DNA of 64,000 nucleotides from an uncultured Roseibium sp. (lineage in GTDB: Bacteria > Pseudomonadota > Alphaproteobacteria > Rhizobiales > Stappiaceae). Shown here in pieces: positions 9,750 to 17,994 of the stretch. Location of the stretch: the NCBI RefSeq assembly GCF_947496995.1, contig NZ_CANMFD010000004.1, forward strand, positions 1-64,000. The letters run 5' to 3'. The notes below the pieces were generated by a model. The model saw only the letters and a program-made list of their open reading frames with translations, was not told where the DNA came from and ran no database searches. The translations under genes were made by a program, and so were the position numbers. The first letter of the stretch is position 1, and each line of letters begins with the position of its first letter.

Positions 9750-10739
9750 CTAGTTGGTGGAAGGCAAATGCACCGCGAGATCGTCCGGCCAGTCTGTGCC
9801 GGGCGCCATCATCACATAGGCCTCTCCCGGAAGCCCGGTGCGTACCTTCTCGATGTGTTCCTTCAGAAGTTCCGCCGGAATGCTGATCTTCATCCGGAAC
9901 ATCAGCTTCTCGCGTTCGCTCCGGGTTTCGACTTCACGAGGGGTAAACTGGGCGTCCGCCGCGACAAATGAAACATTGGCCGGAATCACGTATTCAGGCG
10001 CCGCATCGAGAACGATCCGCGCCTCCGCCCCGATGTAAACCAGCCCGACCTCCGTCGTCGGCAGAAAGATGGTCATGTAGACATTCGAAAGGTCGAGCAG
10101 GGTTATCACTCGTCCTCCTGCCGACAGCACTTCTCCCGGCTCAGCCAGCCTGTATTGCACGCGGCCGGAAATCGGCGCCCTGAGCTCCGCTTCCTCGATA
10201 AGCGTTTCGATCCGCTTCACCTCCGCACGCGCGGCATCCACCAGGCTTCCGGCATTCTTGAGCTGGGCCTGAGCCGCCTCCAGCGCGGCTTGCGCCGTTT
10301 CCCTCGCGGTTTGCCGCTGGTCGGCTTCCTGCTGGGAAATATGCCCCTTGGCCACGAGGGTTTCCGCCCTGAGCAGCTCCTGGGCGGCATATTTCAGCTC
10401 GCTTTCCCTCTGCACCGTCTGCGCCTTTATCGACGCCACGAGATCTCCGGCCGCTGCAACATTTGCCTCTGCGCCGGCGAGCGAGGCCTGGAGTTCGTCC
10501 GTGTCGATGCGGGCAAGAAGCTGGCCCTCTTCGACAAGATCCCCCTCGTCCACCAGAACCTCCAGCACACGCCCGCCGCTTTTTGTGGCCACCTGCACGG
10601 TTTCGGCTTCGATCCGGCCGTTGCCATAAGCAATGCCCTCCGGCAGCCTGTCCTGGTTCACATACCACCAGTATGCGCCCCCTCCAGCGCCCGCCAGAAC
10701 AAGCAGGATCAGGATTAAAATCCTGGATTTTACGGACAT
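9750..10739 (-). CDS. HlyD-family periplasmic adaptor (membrane fusion protein)
   Basis: 329 residues with an N-terminal membrane anchor (ILILILLVLAGAGGGAYWWY), a split biotinyl-lipoyl domain (GGRVLEVLVDEGDLVEEGQL and ELRAPISGRVQYRLAEPGEV) around a long alpha-helical hairpin rich in Ala/Glu/Gln (about 80-190), and a C-terminal beta-barrel. It should bridge the inner-membrane ABC exporter encoded directly downstream to an outer-membrane channel. First gene of the three-gene operon, 22 bp ahead of rbbA. A 19-bp palindrome lies 35 bp upstream of the start codon. Confidence 0.88.
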   Translation of the reverse strand: MSVKSRILILILLVLAGAGGGAYWWYVNQDRLPEGIAYGNGRIEAETVQVATKSGGRVLEVLVDEGDLVEEGQLLARIDTDELQASLAGAEANVAAAGDLVASIKAQTVQRESELKYAAQELLRAETLVAKGHISQQEADQRQTARETAQAALEAAQAQLKNAGSLVDAARAEVKRIETLIEEAELRAPISGRVQYRLAEPGEVLSAGGRVITLLDLSNVYMTIFLPTTEVGLVYIGAEARIVLDAAPEYVIPANVSFVAADAQFTPREVETRSEREKLMFRMKISIPAELLKEHIEKVRTGLPGEAYVMMAPGTDWPDDLAVHLPSTN

Positions 10740-11251
10740 ATTTGCATCGCCTTGAAGGTTTCAGCGCCCCGGAAGGCTTCGGACTCCGAAGCCGGACGCA
10801 GGAAGATCAGGAAGTTTGACGCACTATAGCCCGGCGATCCGCCCGGGGAGTTGAGGCATCTCAAATCTGCCGACGGGGGCATGAAATAGCGCCTTCCAGT
10901 ACCCGTGCAGGGATTTCCTGAGCCGGACCGGCCCGGCAATCCCGCGCAGTGTCGCCCGTCACACGCTTCCGGATGCAAAACGACTAAATCAGCTTGAGCG
11001 GCGATGAGGAACCTCACCGCCGACGCCCTGCAGGAGATCCAACATGTGCCGGCAGCACCGGCTGGAGGCAGGGCGGCTTCCGGAGCGCTCCCCCGGAAGC
11101 AACTCCCTTTGATCTGTCCGTTGCAGAACCGCCATCCCCGAAGCGCAGTATTTCGCGTTTTTTGTTTTGGCATGGACACCACCACGCGGTCTGCGCACCG
11201 AGTTTTCACGGGCAATCTCGAATTGCTTGTTGTCCTGGAAAGGAAGGAAAA
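10740..11251. other. Intergenic region between the export operon and DUF1127 gene
   Basis: 512 bp between divergent genes. Apart from the 19-bp palindrome near the HlyD start I see no gene, RNA or repeat. It must carry both promoters. Confidence 0.5.
10775..10793. promoter_or_regulatory. Perfect 19-bp palindrome in the leader of the export operon
   Basis: GGCTTCGGA-C-TCCGAAGCC has perfect 9-bp arms with a single central base, 36-54 bp upstream of the HlyD start. It could be an operator for a dimeric repressor or an mRNA hairpin; no regulator gene adjoins the operon. Confidence 0.45.
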
Positions 11252-11500
11252 ATGATTTCTGACGACGCCGCATCGGCCGGAAAATATTCCGTCCGTATGG
11301 ACGGCCTGACATCACACACGGCGGATCCGGCCGCCATCTGGCGGAAAATCCTCAATTTCAGGATGTTTTGCCGCAACCGGAAGGTCTACGGGGAGCTTCT
11401 GGATCTGCCGGACCACCTGCTCGATGACATCGGCCTCTCGCGCTCGGATGTCATGGCGGCCAGGTTCGAAAAGTCTCCGGTCAGACCGAAACGCCGATAG
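11252..11500 (+). CDS. DUF1127 domain small protein
   Basis: 82 residues. The open frame extends upstream to 10994, but the ATG at 11252 has a strong purine-rich Shine-Dalgarno (AAGGAAGG) and begins the conserved part, so it is chosen. Residues about 30-70 carry the DUF1127 core: basic helix RMFCRNRKVYGELLDLPDHL followed by LDDIGLSRSDVMAARF. The domain occurs in many small alphaproteobacterial proteins; some bind RNA or influence phosphate uptake and stress responses. A monocistronic unit with a hairpin about 105 bp downstream. Confidence 0.85.
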   Translation: MISDDAASAGKYSVRMDGLTSHTADPAAIWRKILNFRMFCRNRKVYGELLDLPDHLLDDIGLSRSDVMAARFEKSPVRPKRR

Positions 11501-11604
11501 CAGCACATTCAAAAACAAGCCCGGATCACTCCGGATTGGTTGTTGCAGAGGTCCTGCCGATCGGGATCCCGCGCCCCACCGCGGAACCGCCCGGCGGAAC
11601 GGGT

Positions 11605-11626
11605 GGACGGAGGTTTTCCTCCGTCC
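11605..11626. terminator. Perfect 9-bp hairpin between convergent genes
   Basis: GGACGGAGG-TTTT-CCTCCGTCC, between the 3' ends of the DUF1127 gene (+) and the cyclase gene (-). On the plus strand it is followed by ATTTCC, a weak T-run. Probably a terminator for the DUF1127 transcript. Confidence 0.5.
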
Positions 11627-11709
11627 ATTTCCTCAAGATGCCCCCAATAATGAGGACTGTTCGCACCGCCTGGCAATCAGGCTGAAATTTATTGTCTTGA
11701 AAACAGAAC

Positions 11710-13596
11710 TTAAGTCCCGCTACCCGCCGTGAAGGGGTCCAGACGGCCAGCGACACCGGATCGAGGCGCACCGGCCTGCGCCGCTGTCCACAGTGCGACC
11801 TGAACGTTCTGCCGCCTGCCGCGAATGGAGGCGGCTTCTATGCGGGGCGGAACGAAAGTGCACCGGTCCGCCACATCGAGCATGGTCACGGAAAGAGCGA
11901 GAGAAGCGTCAAAGGCCTTTCCGGTTTCCATCAGCCGGCTGGCGACATTCACGCAATCGCCCGTGGCCGCGATCTGCTGCTGGGTTTCGTGTCCGAGACG
12001 CGACAGGACCACGGGACCGTAATGGCCACCGACACGCACATCGCTGATGTCCTCGCCCAGATCCGACGAGGTGATCCACTCCTGAACAGCGGCCACGAGA
12101 TCGAAAGCACACAGGCACGCGTCTGAAGCGTCCCGCCGCCGGGCGTCGGGAATGCCGAAACAGATCATCGCGCCATCGCCCATGAAGTCCAGCACCACGC
12201 CGTGATGCCTTGCCGTTTCATTGACCACAAGCGTGTGGAAGGCTTTCAGCACGTCGCGGGTGCCGCCCGGCCCCAGGCGTTCGGTCAGTCCCGTGTAACC
12301 TGCAAGGTCGATGAACAGGATCGCCACATCCTGCTCCACGGGACGAAGCAGGAAACCGGGATCCTCCGCGATGCGCCTGGCCAGACCTGGCGCCTGAAAC
12401 CGGCTGAGGGCCTCATTGGCCACAGCGAAACGGCTGGCCTGGCGCCTGTCGAAAACTTCACGGACAATCGCGATCAGGACGAGCGGTGGCAGGCTTGCCG
12501 CCACCGGAAGCGCACCATTGAACCAGTACCCCTGCCCATAGGCGAATGTAATGACGACGAGCCAGATGCCGACGAGCAGCAAATAGAGGATTGTCGCCTG
12601 CGCCAGCGGCAGAAAAATCACTGCGCTCAGGGCGACCAGCATGATCGAGACCGAAACGACCGCGTCGATCCGCCGGATCGTGATGTTCCTGACAAGTACC
12701 GATCCGTCCAGAAGGTTGGCGATGCCGGTTGCCAGAACCTCGACACCCGGAAGGATCTGATCGAACGGCGTGCTGAACCGGTCTCCCACGCCTGTCGCCG
12801 TCGCCCCGACCAGCACCAGCCGGTCCTCGAGCGCACCGGCGGCAACATTGCCATCGAATATCGATTGCGCACTCAAGGTTCTGAAGGTGGCGCGGGGGCC
12901 GTAATAGTTGAGCGGCAGATGCCAGGCGTAGTCGAGAGGTTGCAGCCGTTCCTGCAGGCGAATTGCATTGCGCGTAAGCGTGGGATCCGAACCGAGATAG
13001 CGCCCCGTTGCCGAAAGCACGAAGGATGGAACCGGACCGTCCCTGGTGGCAAAGACGAGGGGAATATGACGCGGGGTGCCGCCTGCATCTGTCGAGACGT
13101 TGACAAGCCCCGTGGCGGCCTCGTTGCGCAACGAAGACAGGGGATTGAGCACGTTGTCAGGCTTGGGAAGATAGGAGCCGCCGCTTCGCTCGTCCATGAA
13201 CTGCCCTGCTGCCGCGATAACCGCCGGGAGCGTGCCCAGCGCGGTGGCAAGGTTTTTGGTACCGCCATCCTGGGCATTTCCCGTCAGCAGAATGTCAATC
13301 CCGAGCGACCGTGCTCCGGCCTGTCTGATCTTGTCGATCAGGCGTGCCAGATCGTCCTGTCCGAGCGGATAGCTGCCCGTGCCCGAGACGGTCTCGTCGT
13401 CGATCGCCACAATGACGATGTCATCGGAGACCTTGCGCGGCCCGTTGATCAGAATGCGCAAGTCAAGCAGAACCGTTTCAGCCCGGTCCAGCACGCTCGC
13501 GCGGCCGGAAAGATGGGTCTGCACGAGCCACCCTGTCCAGAGACAGCCGAAAAGGAGCGCAATGAGCGCAAGCCTTATCGGCAGTCTCGATTTCAT
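11710..13596 (-). CDS. CHASE2-domain class III adenylate/guanylate cyclase
   Basis: 628-residue membrane receptor cyclase. Residue 1 follows an ATGA overlap with the stop of the FecR gene; an upstream in-frame start would lie inside that gene. Layout: an N-terminal helix, an extracytoplasmic CHASE2 sensor (about 25-310, with VAIDDETV and GIDILLTG), three helices (about 320-385), and a class III cyclase domain (about 420-600). Metal-binding Asp residues are visible in FIDLAGYT and in FMGDGAMICFG, and the VNVASRL motif supplies the transition-state Asn and Arg. The position where most adenylate cyclases carry a substrate-selecting Lys is Asp here (DFMGDG), so nucleotide specificity cannot be read from sequence. 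The sensor ligand is unknown. Confidence 0.87.
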   Translation of the reverse strand: MKSRLPIRLALIALLFGCLWTGWLVQTHLSGRASVLDRAETVLLDLRILINGPRKVSDDIVIVAIDDETVSGTGSYPLGQDDLARLIDKIRQAGARSLGIDILLTGNAQDGGTKNLATALGTLPAVIAAAGQFMDERSGGSYLPKPDNVLNPLSSLRNEAATGLVNVSTDAGGTPRHIPLVFATRDGPVPSFVLSATGRYLGSDPTLTRNAIRLQERLQPLDYAWHLPLNYYGPRATFRTLSAQSIFDGNVAAGALEDRLVLVGATATGVGDRFSTPFDQILPGVEVLATGIANLLDGSVLVRNITIRRIDAVVSVSIMLVALSAVIFLPLAQATILYLLLVGIWLVVITFAYGQGYWFNGALPVAASLPPLVLIAIVREVFDRRQASRFAVANEALSRFQAPGLARRIAEDPGFLLRPVEQDVAILFIDLAGYTGLTERLGPGGTRDVLKAFHTLVVNETARHHGVVLDFMGDGAMICFGIPDARRRDASDACLCAFDLVAAVQEWITSSDLGEDISDVRVGGHYGPVVLSRLGHETQQQIAATGDCVNVASRLMETGKAFDASLALSVTMLDVADRCTFVPPRIEAASIRGRRQNVQVALWTAAQAGAPRSGVAGRLDPFTAGSGT

Positions 13597-14111
13597 CGCG
13601 CGAAACGGGCAAGCAGCCTGTCGGCTTTTTCCTGCGGCCATGTTTTCACGGTCAAGGGATCATCCTCGGTGACTTCCACACCTTCACCGTCGGACAGGGT
13701 CACCGCCTCGGAGCCGTCCGGCCGGGACACCTCCACCTGTCCGCGAACGACGAACACGGAGGTCATCTCCTGCTTCACGTCCACGACAAAGATCGTGCCC
13801 CGAACTGCGGCAATTGCATGCGGGGTGAGGATTTGAAAAGGCCCGCTGTCCGGCTCAACCTCGATGAGGACAGCATCCTCGGTCAGCTGGACCGCTCCGG
13901 GGCGAACCTGTCCCGGTGCATTTTCAACCGCAATCTCGGCGGCCGCTTCCGCTTCGAACACCAGCCCGTTCGCGCACTGGTAAACGATCCTGGGCGGATT
14001 GGGCGCATCGGTCTTGACGCAGCCGTTGACGTCCTGAGCCGCGCTTTGCACACAGGCAGCAGCCAGGAACAGGGCTGCCGTTAAAAATGTTTTTATGCGT
14101 ATAGTCGACAT
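13593..14111 (-). CDS. Secreted FecR-domain protein, partner of the CHASE2 cyclase
   Basis: 172 residues with a clean Sec signal (MSTIRIKTFLTAALFLAAAC...SAAQ) followed by a FecR-type beta-rich domain: TPHAIAAVRGTIFVVDV, TSVFVVRGQVEVS and VTLSDGEGVEV. Unlike regulatory FecR proteins of iron uptake it has no membrane-spanning anti-sigma N-terminus, so it should be periplasmic (a Cys lies close to the signal end, but the site is not a clear lipobox). The frame opens further upstream, but this ATG begins the signal peptide. Its stop overlaps the cyclase start as ATGA, indicating translational coupling and suggesting that it supplies a periplasmic signal to the CHASE2 domain. FecR/CHASE2-cyclase neighbours recur in proteobacteria. 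Confidence 0.8.
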   Translation of the reverse strand: MSTIRIKTFLTAALFLAAACVQSAAQDVNGCVKTDAPNPPRIVYQCANGLVFEAEAAAEIAVENAPGQVRPGAVQLTEDAVLIEVEPDSGPFQILTPHAIAAVRGTIFVVDVKQEMTSVFVVRGQVEVSRPDGSEAVTLSDGEGVEVTEDDPLTVKTWPQEKADRLLARFAR

Positions 14112-14504
14112 GGGTTTCTCAATACGGTTCTGGCAATTAAGTCTTTTCATCTGGCGAATTTTTGGCCTTGATAGGACCACGACCTCACAAATCAGACTGA
14201 ATTATCGCGGCAAGCGACCAGGAGACGACCGGACATGTGCCAAACGAACGTCCTGCCTGGCCCCGGAAGCATTGCCACAGCAAATCAAAACCGCTTTTAT
14301 CACGCTTTGAGAGCGGCAGGCGTTTATCCGCAAGCAGCGTTCCGGAGTGTCGGAAAACAGACCTTTTCCGGCACACGAGCGCAGCTTGTTCGGAACAAAC
14401 TCAATCCTGCCCCTTCAATCTTTTTTACAAGGGTAAGTTCTAAAACACCTGTAACGTTGTAGCCAGCGTTGTACATCGAGAAAAATGTGAAGAAAGTGGA
14501 GCGG
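14112..14504. other. Divergent control region between FecR-cyclase operon and CRP-type gene
   Basis: 393 bp without a supported gene. Two adjacent palindromes are visible: CGGAAAA-CAGACC-TTTTCCG at 14351-14370 and TTGTTC-G-GAACAA at 14386-14398, the second about 110 bp before the regulator start. Either may be an operator. A 75-codon frame from 14235 has AGGAG at a poor 11-nt spacing and no recognisable content, so it is not called. Confidence 0.45.
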
Positions 14505-15206
14505 ATGACAGCAGACGAGGCCGTAAACAAGGAAAAGCTTTTGGGAAAAAGCTTTGTCTTTGAAGCGCTTGACGAACAGAGCCGGCGGGACCTGACCGCC
14601 TTCGCCCATGTCAAACGCTATTCTGCCGGTGAAACCGTCTTCGATATGGGAACGCCCGGCCAGAGCATGATGGCCATCGCCGAAGGCACCGTGCGCGTCG
14701 CCATGCCGACGCCGAACGCTCGTGACGTGACACTGGCGGAGCTGACAACGGGGGACGTCTTCGGAGAAATAGCCCTGCTGGATGGCGGTGAACGGTCGGC
14801 CAATGTACGCGCCCTGACCAATTGCACCCTGGTGGTGCTCGAAAGACGCGCCTTGCTGGAAGTCCTGCAACGCAATCCGGCATTTTCGATCCGCATCATT
14901 GAACTTTTGTGCAAACGGGTCCGGCGCTCCGACGAGCGGATGATGGAAATCGCCTTCCTCGGATTGCCCTCGCGCCTCGCCCGGCTGCTGCTGCGCATAA
15001 CCGTGGCCGCGCCAGGAAGCGAGGAGAAACCCCTGACGAAATTGTCGCTGTCCCAGTCCGAAATGGCCTCCATGATCGGCAACACGAGGGAAAACGTGAA
15101 CCGCTGCCTGCGCAAATGGCAGAAGGCAGACCTTGTGGACCTGAAGGAAGGCTGGCTCATCCTGCGGGACCGGGAAGGCCTGGAGACAATAGCCGAGGGC
15201 GAGTAG
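14505..15206 (+). CDS. CRP/FNR-family transcription regulator (CRP-like)
   Basis: 233 residues. The N-terminal cNMP-binding beta-roll (about 25-130) keeps GDVFGEIALL and ERSANVRA, matching the GE(x)L...RSA phosphate-binding cassette of cAMP receptor proteins. There is no N-terminal Cys cluster as in FNR. The C-terminal winged helix (about 160-225) has SQSEMASMIGNTRENVNRCL, with R-E-x-V-x-R as in the CRP recognition helix that reads TGTGA. The ATG at 14505 is preceded by GGAG at a short 3-nt spacing; GTG or TTG starts slightly upstream are possible. Divergent from the FecR-cyclase operon, so it may be the receiver of that cyclase's product (inference). Confidence 0.85.
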   Translation: MTADEAVNKEKLLGKSFVFEALDEQSRRDLTAFAHVKRYSAGETVFDMGTPGQSMMAIAEGTVRVAMPTPNARDVTLAELTTGDVFGEIALLDGGERSANVRALTNCTLVVLERRALLEVLQRNPAFSIRIIELLCKRVRRSDERMMEIAFLGLPSRLARLLLRITVAAPGSEEKPLTKLSLSQSEMASMIGNTRENVNRCLRKWQKADLVDLKEGWLILRDREGLETIAEGE

Positions 15207-15408
15207 TTCGGCCCGAACCTCGGGCAGGATCGTGTGAACACGGAAAACGCGCCGGTCCTCAGGGGGCAGGCAACGGATTTCCCGGCAAGATTTTCAGGGC
15301 CTCGACCGTGTGGTGTTGCGCGTCACATGTGCTGCCAGGGGGGCAAACCTAAGTATTGGTTATCGGCGGAAACGATTTCGCCGGGACCAACACAAAGGCA
15401 AAATCCTG

Positions 15409-15753
15409 ATGTTCAAGAAAGCAATTCTCACCACTTTGGCGATCGTCGGCCTGGCGGCGGCTGTGTCCACGACCTCCGCATTCGCCGGAAGCCATGGTCA
15501 CAAAGGCGGCTACCACCACAAGAACCACGGGTATCATCACAAGAACCACGGCTACCACCACAAGAACCGCGGTTTCCGCCACAATAACTACTGGTACCGC
15601 CACAATACCTACAAGGTTCAGCGTGGCAACAACTGGCAGCAGCATGTGGCCTGGTGTTCCGACCGGTACAGATCCTACCGCGCCCAGAACAACACTTTCC
15701 AGCCATTCAAAGGCCAGCGCAGGCTGTGCAGCTCCCCCTACTTCAAGGGCTGA
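15409..15753 (+). CDS. BA14K-family secreted protein with His-rich repeats
   Basis: 114 residues: a signal peptide ([20 protein letters not shown]...AFA), a His/Lys/Asn/Tyr-rich segment with three YHHKNHG-type heptads (about residues 35-55), and the C-terminal BA14K signature [19 protein letters not shown] ending in RRLC. BA14K proteins of Brucella and relatives are immunoreactive, lectin-like envelope proteins of unclear function. The two conserved Cys probably form a disulfide. The His block suggests metal binding. The open frame extends upstream, but this ATG starts the signal peptide; the Shine-Dalgarno is weak. Followed by a strong terminator, so monocistronic. Confidence 0.85.
   Translation: MFKKAILTTLAIVGLAAAVSTTSAFAGSHGHKGGYHHKNHGYHHKNHGYHHKNRGFRHNNYWYRHNTYKVQRGNNWQQHVAWCSDRYRSYRAQNNTFQPFKGQRRLCSSPYFKG
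15511..15573 (+). repeat. Three tandem 21-bp repeats encoding YHHKNHG
   Basis: Units at 15511, 15532 and 15553 encode [14 protein letters not shown] and YHHKNRG, differing only at a few silent sites and one Arg. Exact tandem spacing makes copy-number variation by slippage likely. Confidence 0.85.
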
Positions 15754-15821
15754 CCCTGCCGAATAGCTGACTGCTTGGGCTCCCCCTGCCCGAGACCTCC
15801 ACCCGGTGAATGCCGGCGACA

Positions 15822-15850
15822 CCCCCGGCTGAAGCCGGGGGTTTGTTTTT
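15822..15850 (+). terminator. Rho-independent terminator after the BA14K gene
   Basis: CCCCCGGC-TGAA-GCCGGGGG followed by TTTGTTTTT: an 8-bp G+C stem, a stable tetraloop and a T-run, the best intrinsic terminator in the window. Confidence 0.92.
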
Positions 15851-15978
15851 GCGCACTGCGTTGCTCTGGAGCGTATCAGGTTCAAGCGGATTCAAGGGTT
15901 CAGGGAGACGATCGAGGGAGCGTTTGCATTGCTAATGCGTTCAGGCGATTTCCTGAATTCAATTCAACGCGGCCTGTT

Positions 15979-17550
15979 CTAAATCTCGTGTTTCTCGAGG
16001 AACGCGCCGATGGCATTCAGGCAGACCTGCCATGCAGGTTCCTGGTCAACCAGAATATGGTTGTGACTTTCCAGCGGCACGAATTGCGCGCCCGGGATGC
16101 CCGAGGCAACCGCCCGGCCCTGGTCCAGCGGGATCCGCTGGTCATGCCTTGAATGCAGAACGATGGTCGGTGCCCGTACATCCGCCAGCCGGTGGCGGAC
16201 ATCGATATGGCCGAAGGCGTCCTGAAAGCGGGCTGCATTTCGCGGCGATGTTGTCAGGCGCTGAAATTCGTCGAACCAGGCCAGCGTTTCCGCACTCGCC
16301 TCGGGCATGAAGGTCTGCGAGAAGATATGCCGGTAGGCGGGATTGTCGGTTCCCCACCCAAGCTCTGTCAGGGTCAGCACCGCTTCGCGCCTTGCCTGTT
16401 CTTCCGGGCTGGCAAGATGCCGCCAACCGGCCGCATAGCCACCAATCAGGATCAGCCCGGACACACGATGCGGATGCCGCACGGCATATTCGATCGAAAC
16501 CGCGCATCCCTGGGAAATACCGATCAGGGGAAAGCGCTCCAGTCCAAGCGTATCGGCCACTGCCTCAAGGTCCTCCACGAAGGCCTCGAAGCTCAGATCC
16601 TTCACGTCCCAGTCGGACAGGCCGCAGCCGCGCTCGTCGTAGCGGATGAAGGTGCGGCGGCGGGCTATCTCGGCGAAGCTCCGCCCCCAGATCGGGCTCG
16701 ACCAGTCGAATTCAAGGTGGTTGAGCCAGTTCGCGGCTTTCAGCACCGGCGCCCCGGAGCCGATGCTCGCAAAGGCAATCTTCGTACCGTCAGCGACCTC
16801 GCAGAAGCCGATGCGCTGCGCCCGCAAGGCCCGCGCCCGCGCCTTCCTGACCCGGTTCTGGGCATCCTGCGTTCTTGTTTCATAAATCCCGGTTTCGGCT
16901 GGCTTCGCGCGCGCCTCTCCCGATCTCTCGGAGCTCCTGGCAGCGTTCTGTCTGGCAACCGACTGCCGATGGGCGTCCGCGTCCTCGGGGTCGGCTTCCG
17001 CCCACAGCCGCATCCACTTTCTGGCCGCGATGGAGCCGGTGTCGGGATGGGTTGCCAGCCGTTTCAGAACTTCCACCTGTGCGGCCCGGGCGTCCTCCCG
17101 TTCAGCCGTCAGCCAGGCGTCGAACGTGTCGTCACCGGCACCGTCCAACCCATCAAGCAACACCTGTTCCAGCCGGTGCGCCATCTCTTCCAGGTCCTCG
17201 ACCGCGGGCGGATGGTCCCTGTCGCGCAATCTTGCATGAATATCGGTGATGTCGATGCGAATGCCGCCGGGCACGAACTGCACCCGCTCACGGTCGGCAA
17301 CGATCCTGACCTCGTCCGGACCGTCGACAGTCTTGCGCAGCTTGCTGAGCGCCCAGCGCAGCGCCGCCTTGGGATCGTCGGGAATATCCCAGAACAGTTC
17401 GCAAAGACGCTCCCTGCGATGCGGCCGCCCGGTGGCGATCAGAAAGGCCAGCAGCGCCCTCGCCTTGCGCGAAGCGGGCAAGGAGACCTCCTCGCCCGAG
17501 GACAGAACCCGCAGTTCACCCAGGAGAGAGATCTCAAGGTCCTGAGCCAT
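15979..17550 (-). CDS. SARP/BTAD-type DNA-binding regulator fused to an alpha/beta hydrolase
   Basis: 523 residues in three parts. Residues 1-95 form an OmpR/SARP-like winged helix (SLLGELRVLSSGEEVSLPAS, then LLAFLIATG and WALSKLRKTV). Residues about 100-215 are a helical region in the place of a bacterial transcriptional activation domain. After an Arg/Ala-rich linker, residues about 245-523 are an alpha/beta hydrolase: nucleophile elbow GISQG with Ser346, RYDERGCGLSDWD, an acidic residue in VLHSRHDQRIP, and a His in ESHNHIL. Thus a complete catalytic triad appears present. It may be a regulator whose hydrolase-like domain senses or processes a small ester or lactone. Target genes are unknown; it is transcribed alone. 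Confidence 0.82.
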   Translation of the reverse strand: MAQDLEISLLGELRVLSSGEEVSLPASRKARALLAFLIATGRPHRRERLCELFWDIPDDPKAALRWALSKLRKTVDGPDEVRIVADRERVQFVPGGIRIDITDIHARLRDRDHPPAVEDLEEMAHRLEQVLLDGLDGAGDDTFDAWLTAEREDARAAQVEVLKRLATHPDTGSIAARKWMRLWAEADPEDADAHRQSVARQNAARSSERSGEARAKPAETGIYETRTQDAQNRVRKARARALRAQRIGFCEVADGTKIAFASIGSGAPVLKAANWLNHLEFDWSSPIWGRSFAEIARRRTFIRYDERGCGLSDWDVKDLSFEAFVEDLEAVADTLGLERFPLIGISQGCAVSIEYAVRHPHRVSGLILIGGYAAGWRHLASPEEQARREAVLTLTELGWGTDNPAYRHIFSQTFMPEASAETLAWFDEFQRLTTSPRNAARFQDAFGHIDVRHRLADVRAPTIVLHSRHDQRIPLDQGRAVASGIPGAQFVPLESHNHILVDQEPAWQVCLNAIGAFLEKHEI

Positions 17551-17850
17551 TCATGTTTCCCGTCTGGCTGGAAGAAAACTATAAGATGAAGATAATTATC
17601 ACCTTTTTGACAACGCTGACAACAACGCTCGGCGAATAAGGACCGCCCCGCCTTGCATAGCCGTTCAATTGGTGAAAAACCGGCCCCGCCTCTGACCGGC
17701 CAAACAATGACTTGCCGCCGGCAAACCGGCAGGGATCGCACTTGTGTACATTTATCGGATGCAAGAGCGGATTCGGTCTTGCGGGTTGCGCTTCAAAAGC
17801 CCTGTCGCTATTCACCTGAATCGCTTCGCCTGAATTGCAGACGAAGTGAA
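17551..17850. other. Intergenic region before tRNA-Leu
   Basis: 300 bp between the SARP-hydrolase gene (-) and the tRNA (+). No gene or repeat is recognisable; it should contain promoters for both. Confidence 0.5.
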
Positions 17851-17936
17851 GCGGGCGTGATGGAATTGGTAGACATACCGGACTTAAAATCCGGAGGCCC
17901 TAGGCCGTGCGGGTTCGAGTCCCGCCGCCCGCACCA
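17851..17936 (+). tRNA. tRNA-Leu (anticodon TAA)
   Basis: Acceptor stem GCGGGCG pairs with CGCCCGC, then A and an encoded CCA. The anticodon arm is CCGGA-CTTAAAA-TCCGG, giving anticodon TAA. The long variable arm (GGCCCTAGGCCG region) is that of a class II leucine tRNA, and the T arm is GCGGG-TTCGAGT-CCCGC. Reads UUA codons, rare in this G+C-rich genome. Confidence 0.97.
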
Positions 17937-17994
17937 TTCCCCCGCATCCACCTCATCCGGCAAAGGCGCCGGTGGATGGCGGCACAGCGATCAG

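Noticed and set aside
7634-9886. A 750-codon plus-strand frame opposite rbbA
   Set aside because: The minus strand encodes unmistakable Walker A, signature and Walker B motifs; the plus-strand translation is His/Arg/Gln-rich low-complexity shadow sequence.
14235-14462. A 75-codon plus-strand frame upstream of the CRP-type gene
   Set aside because: AGGAG is 11 nt from the ATG, no family is recognised, and it spans palindromes of the control region.
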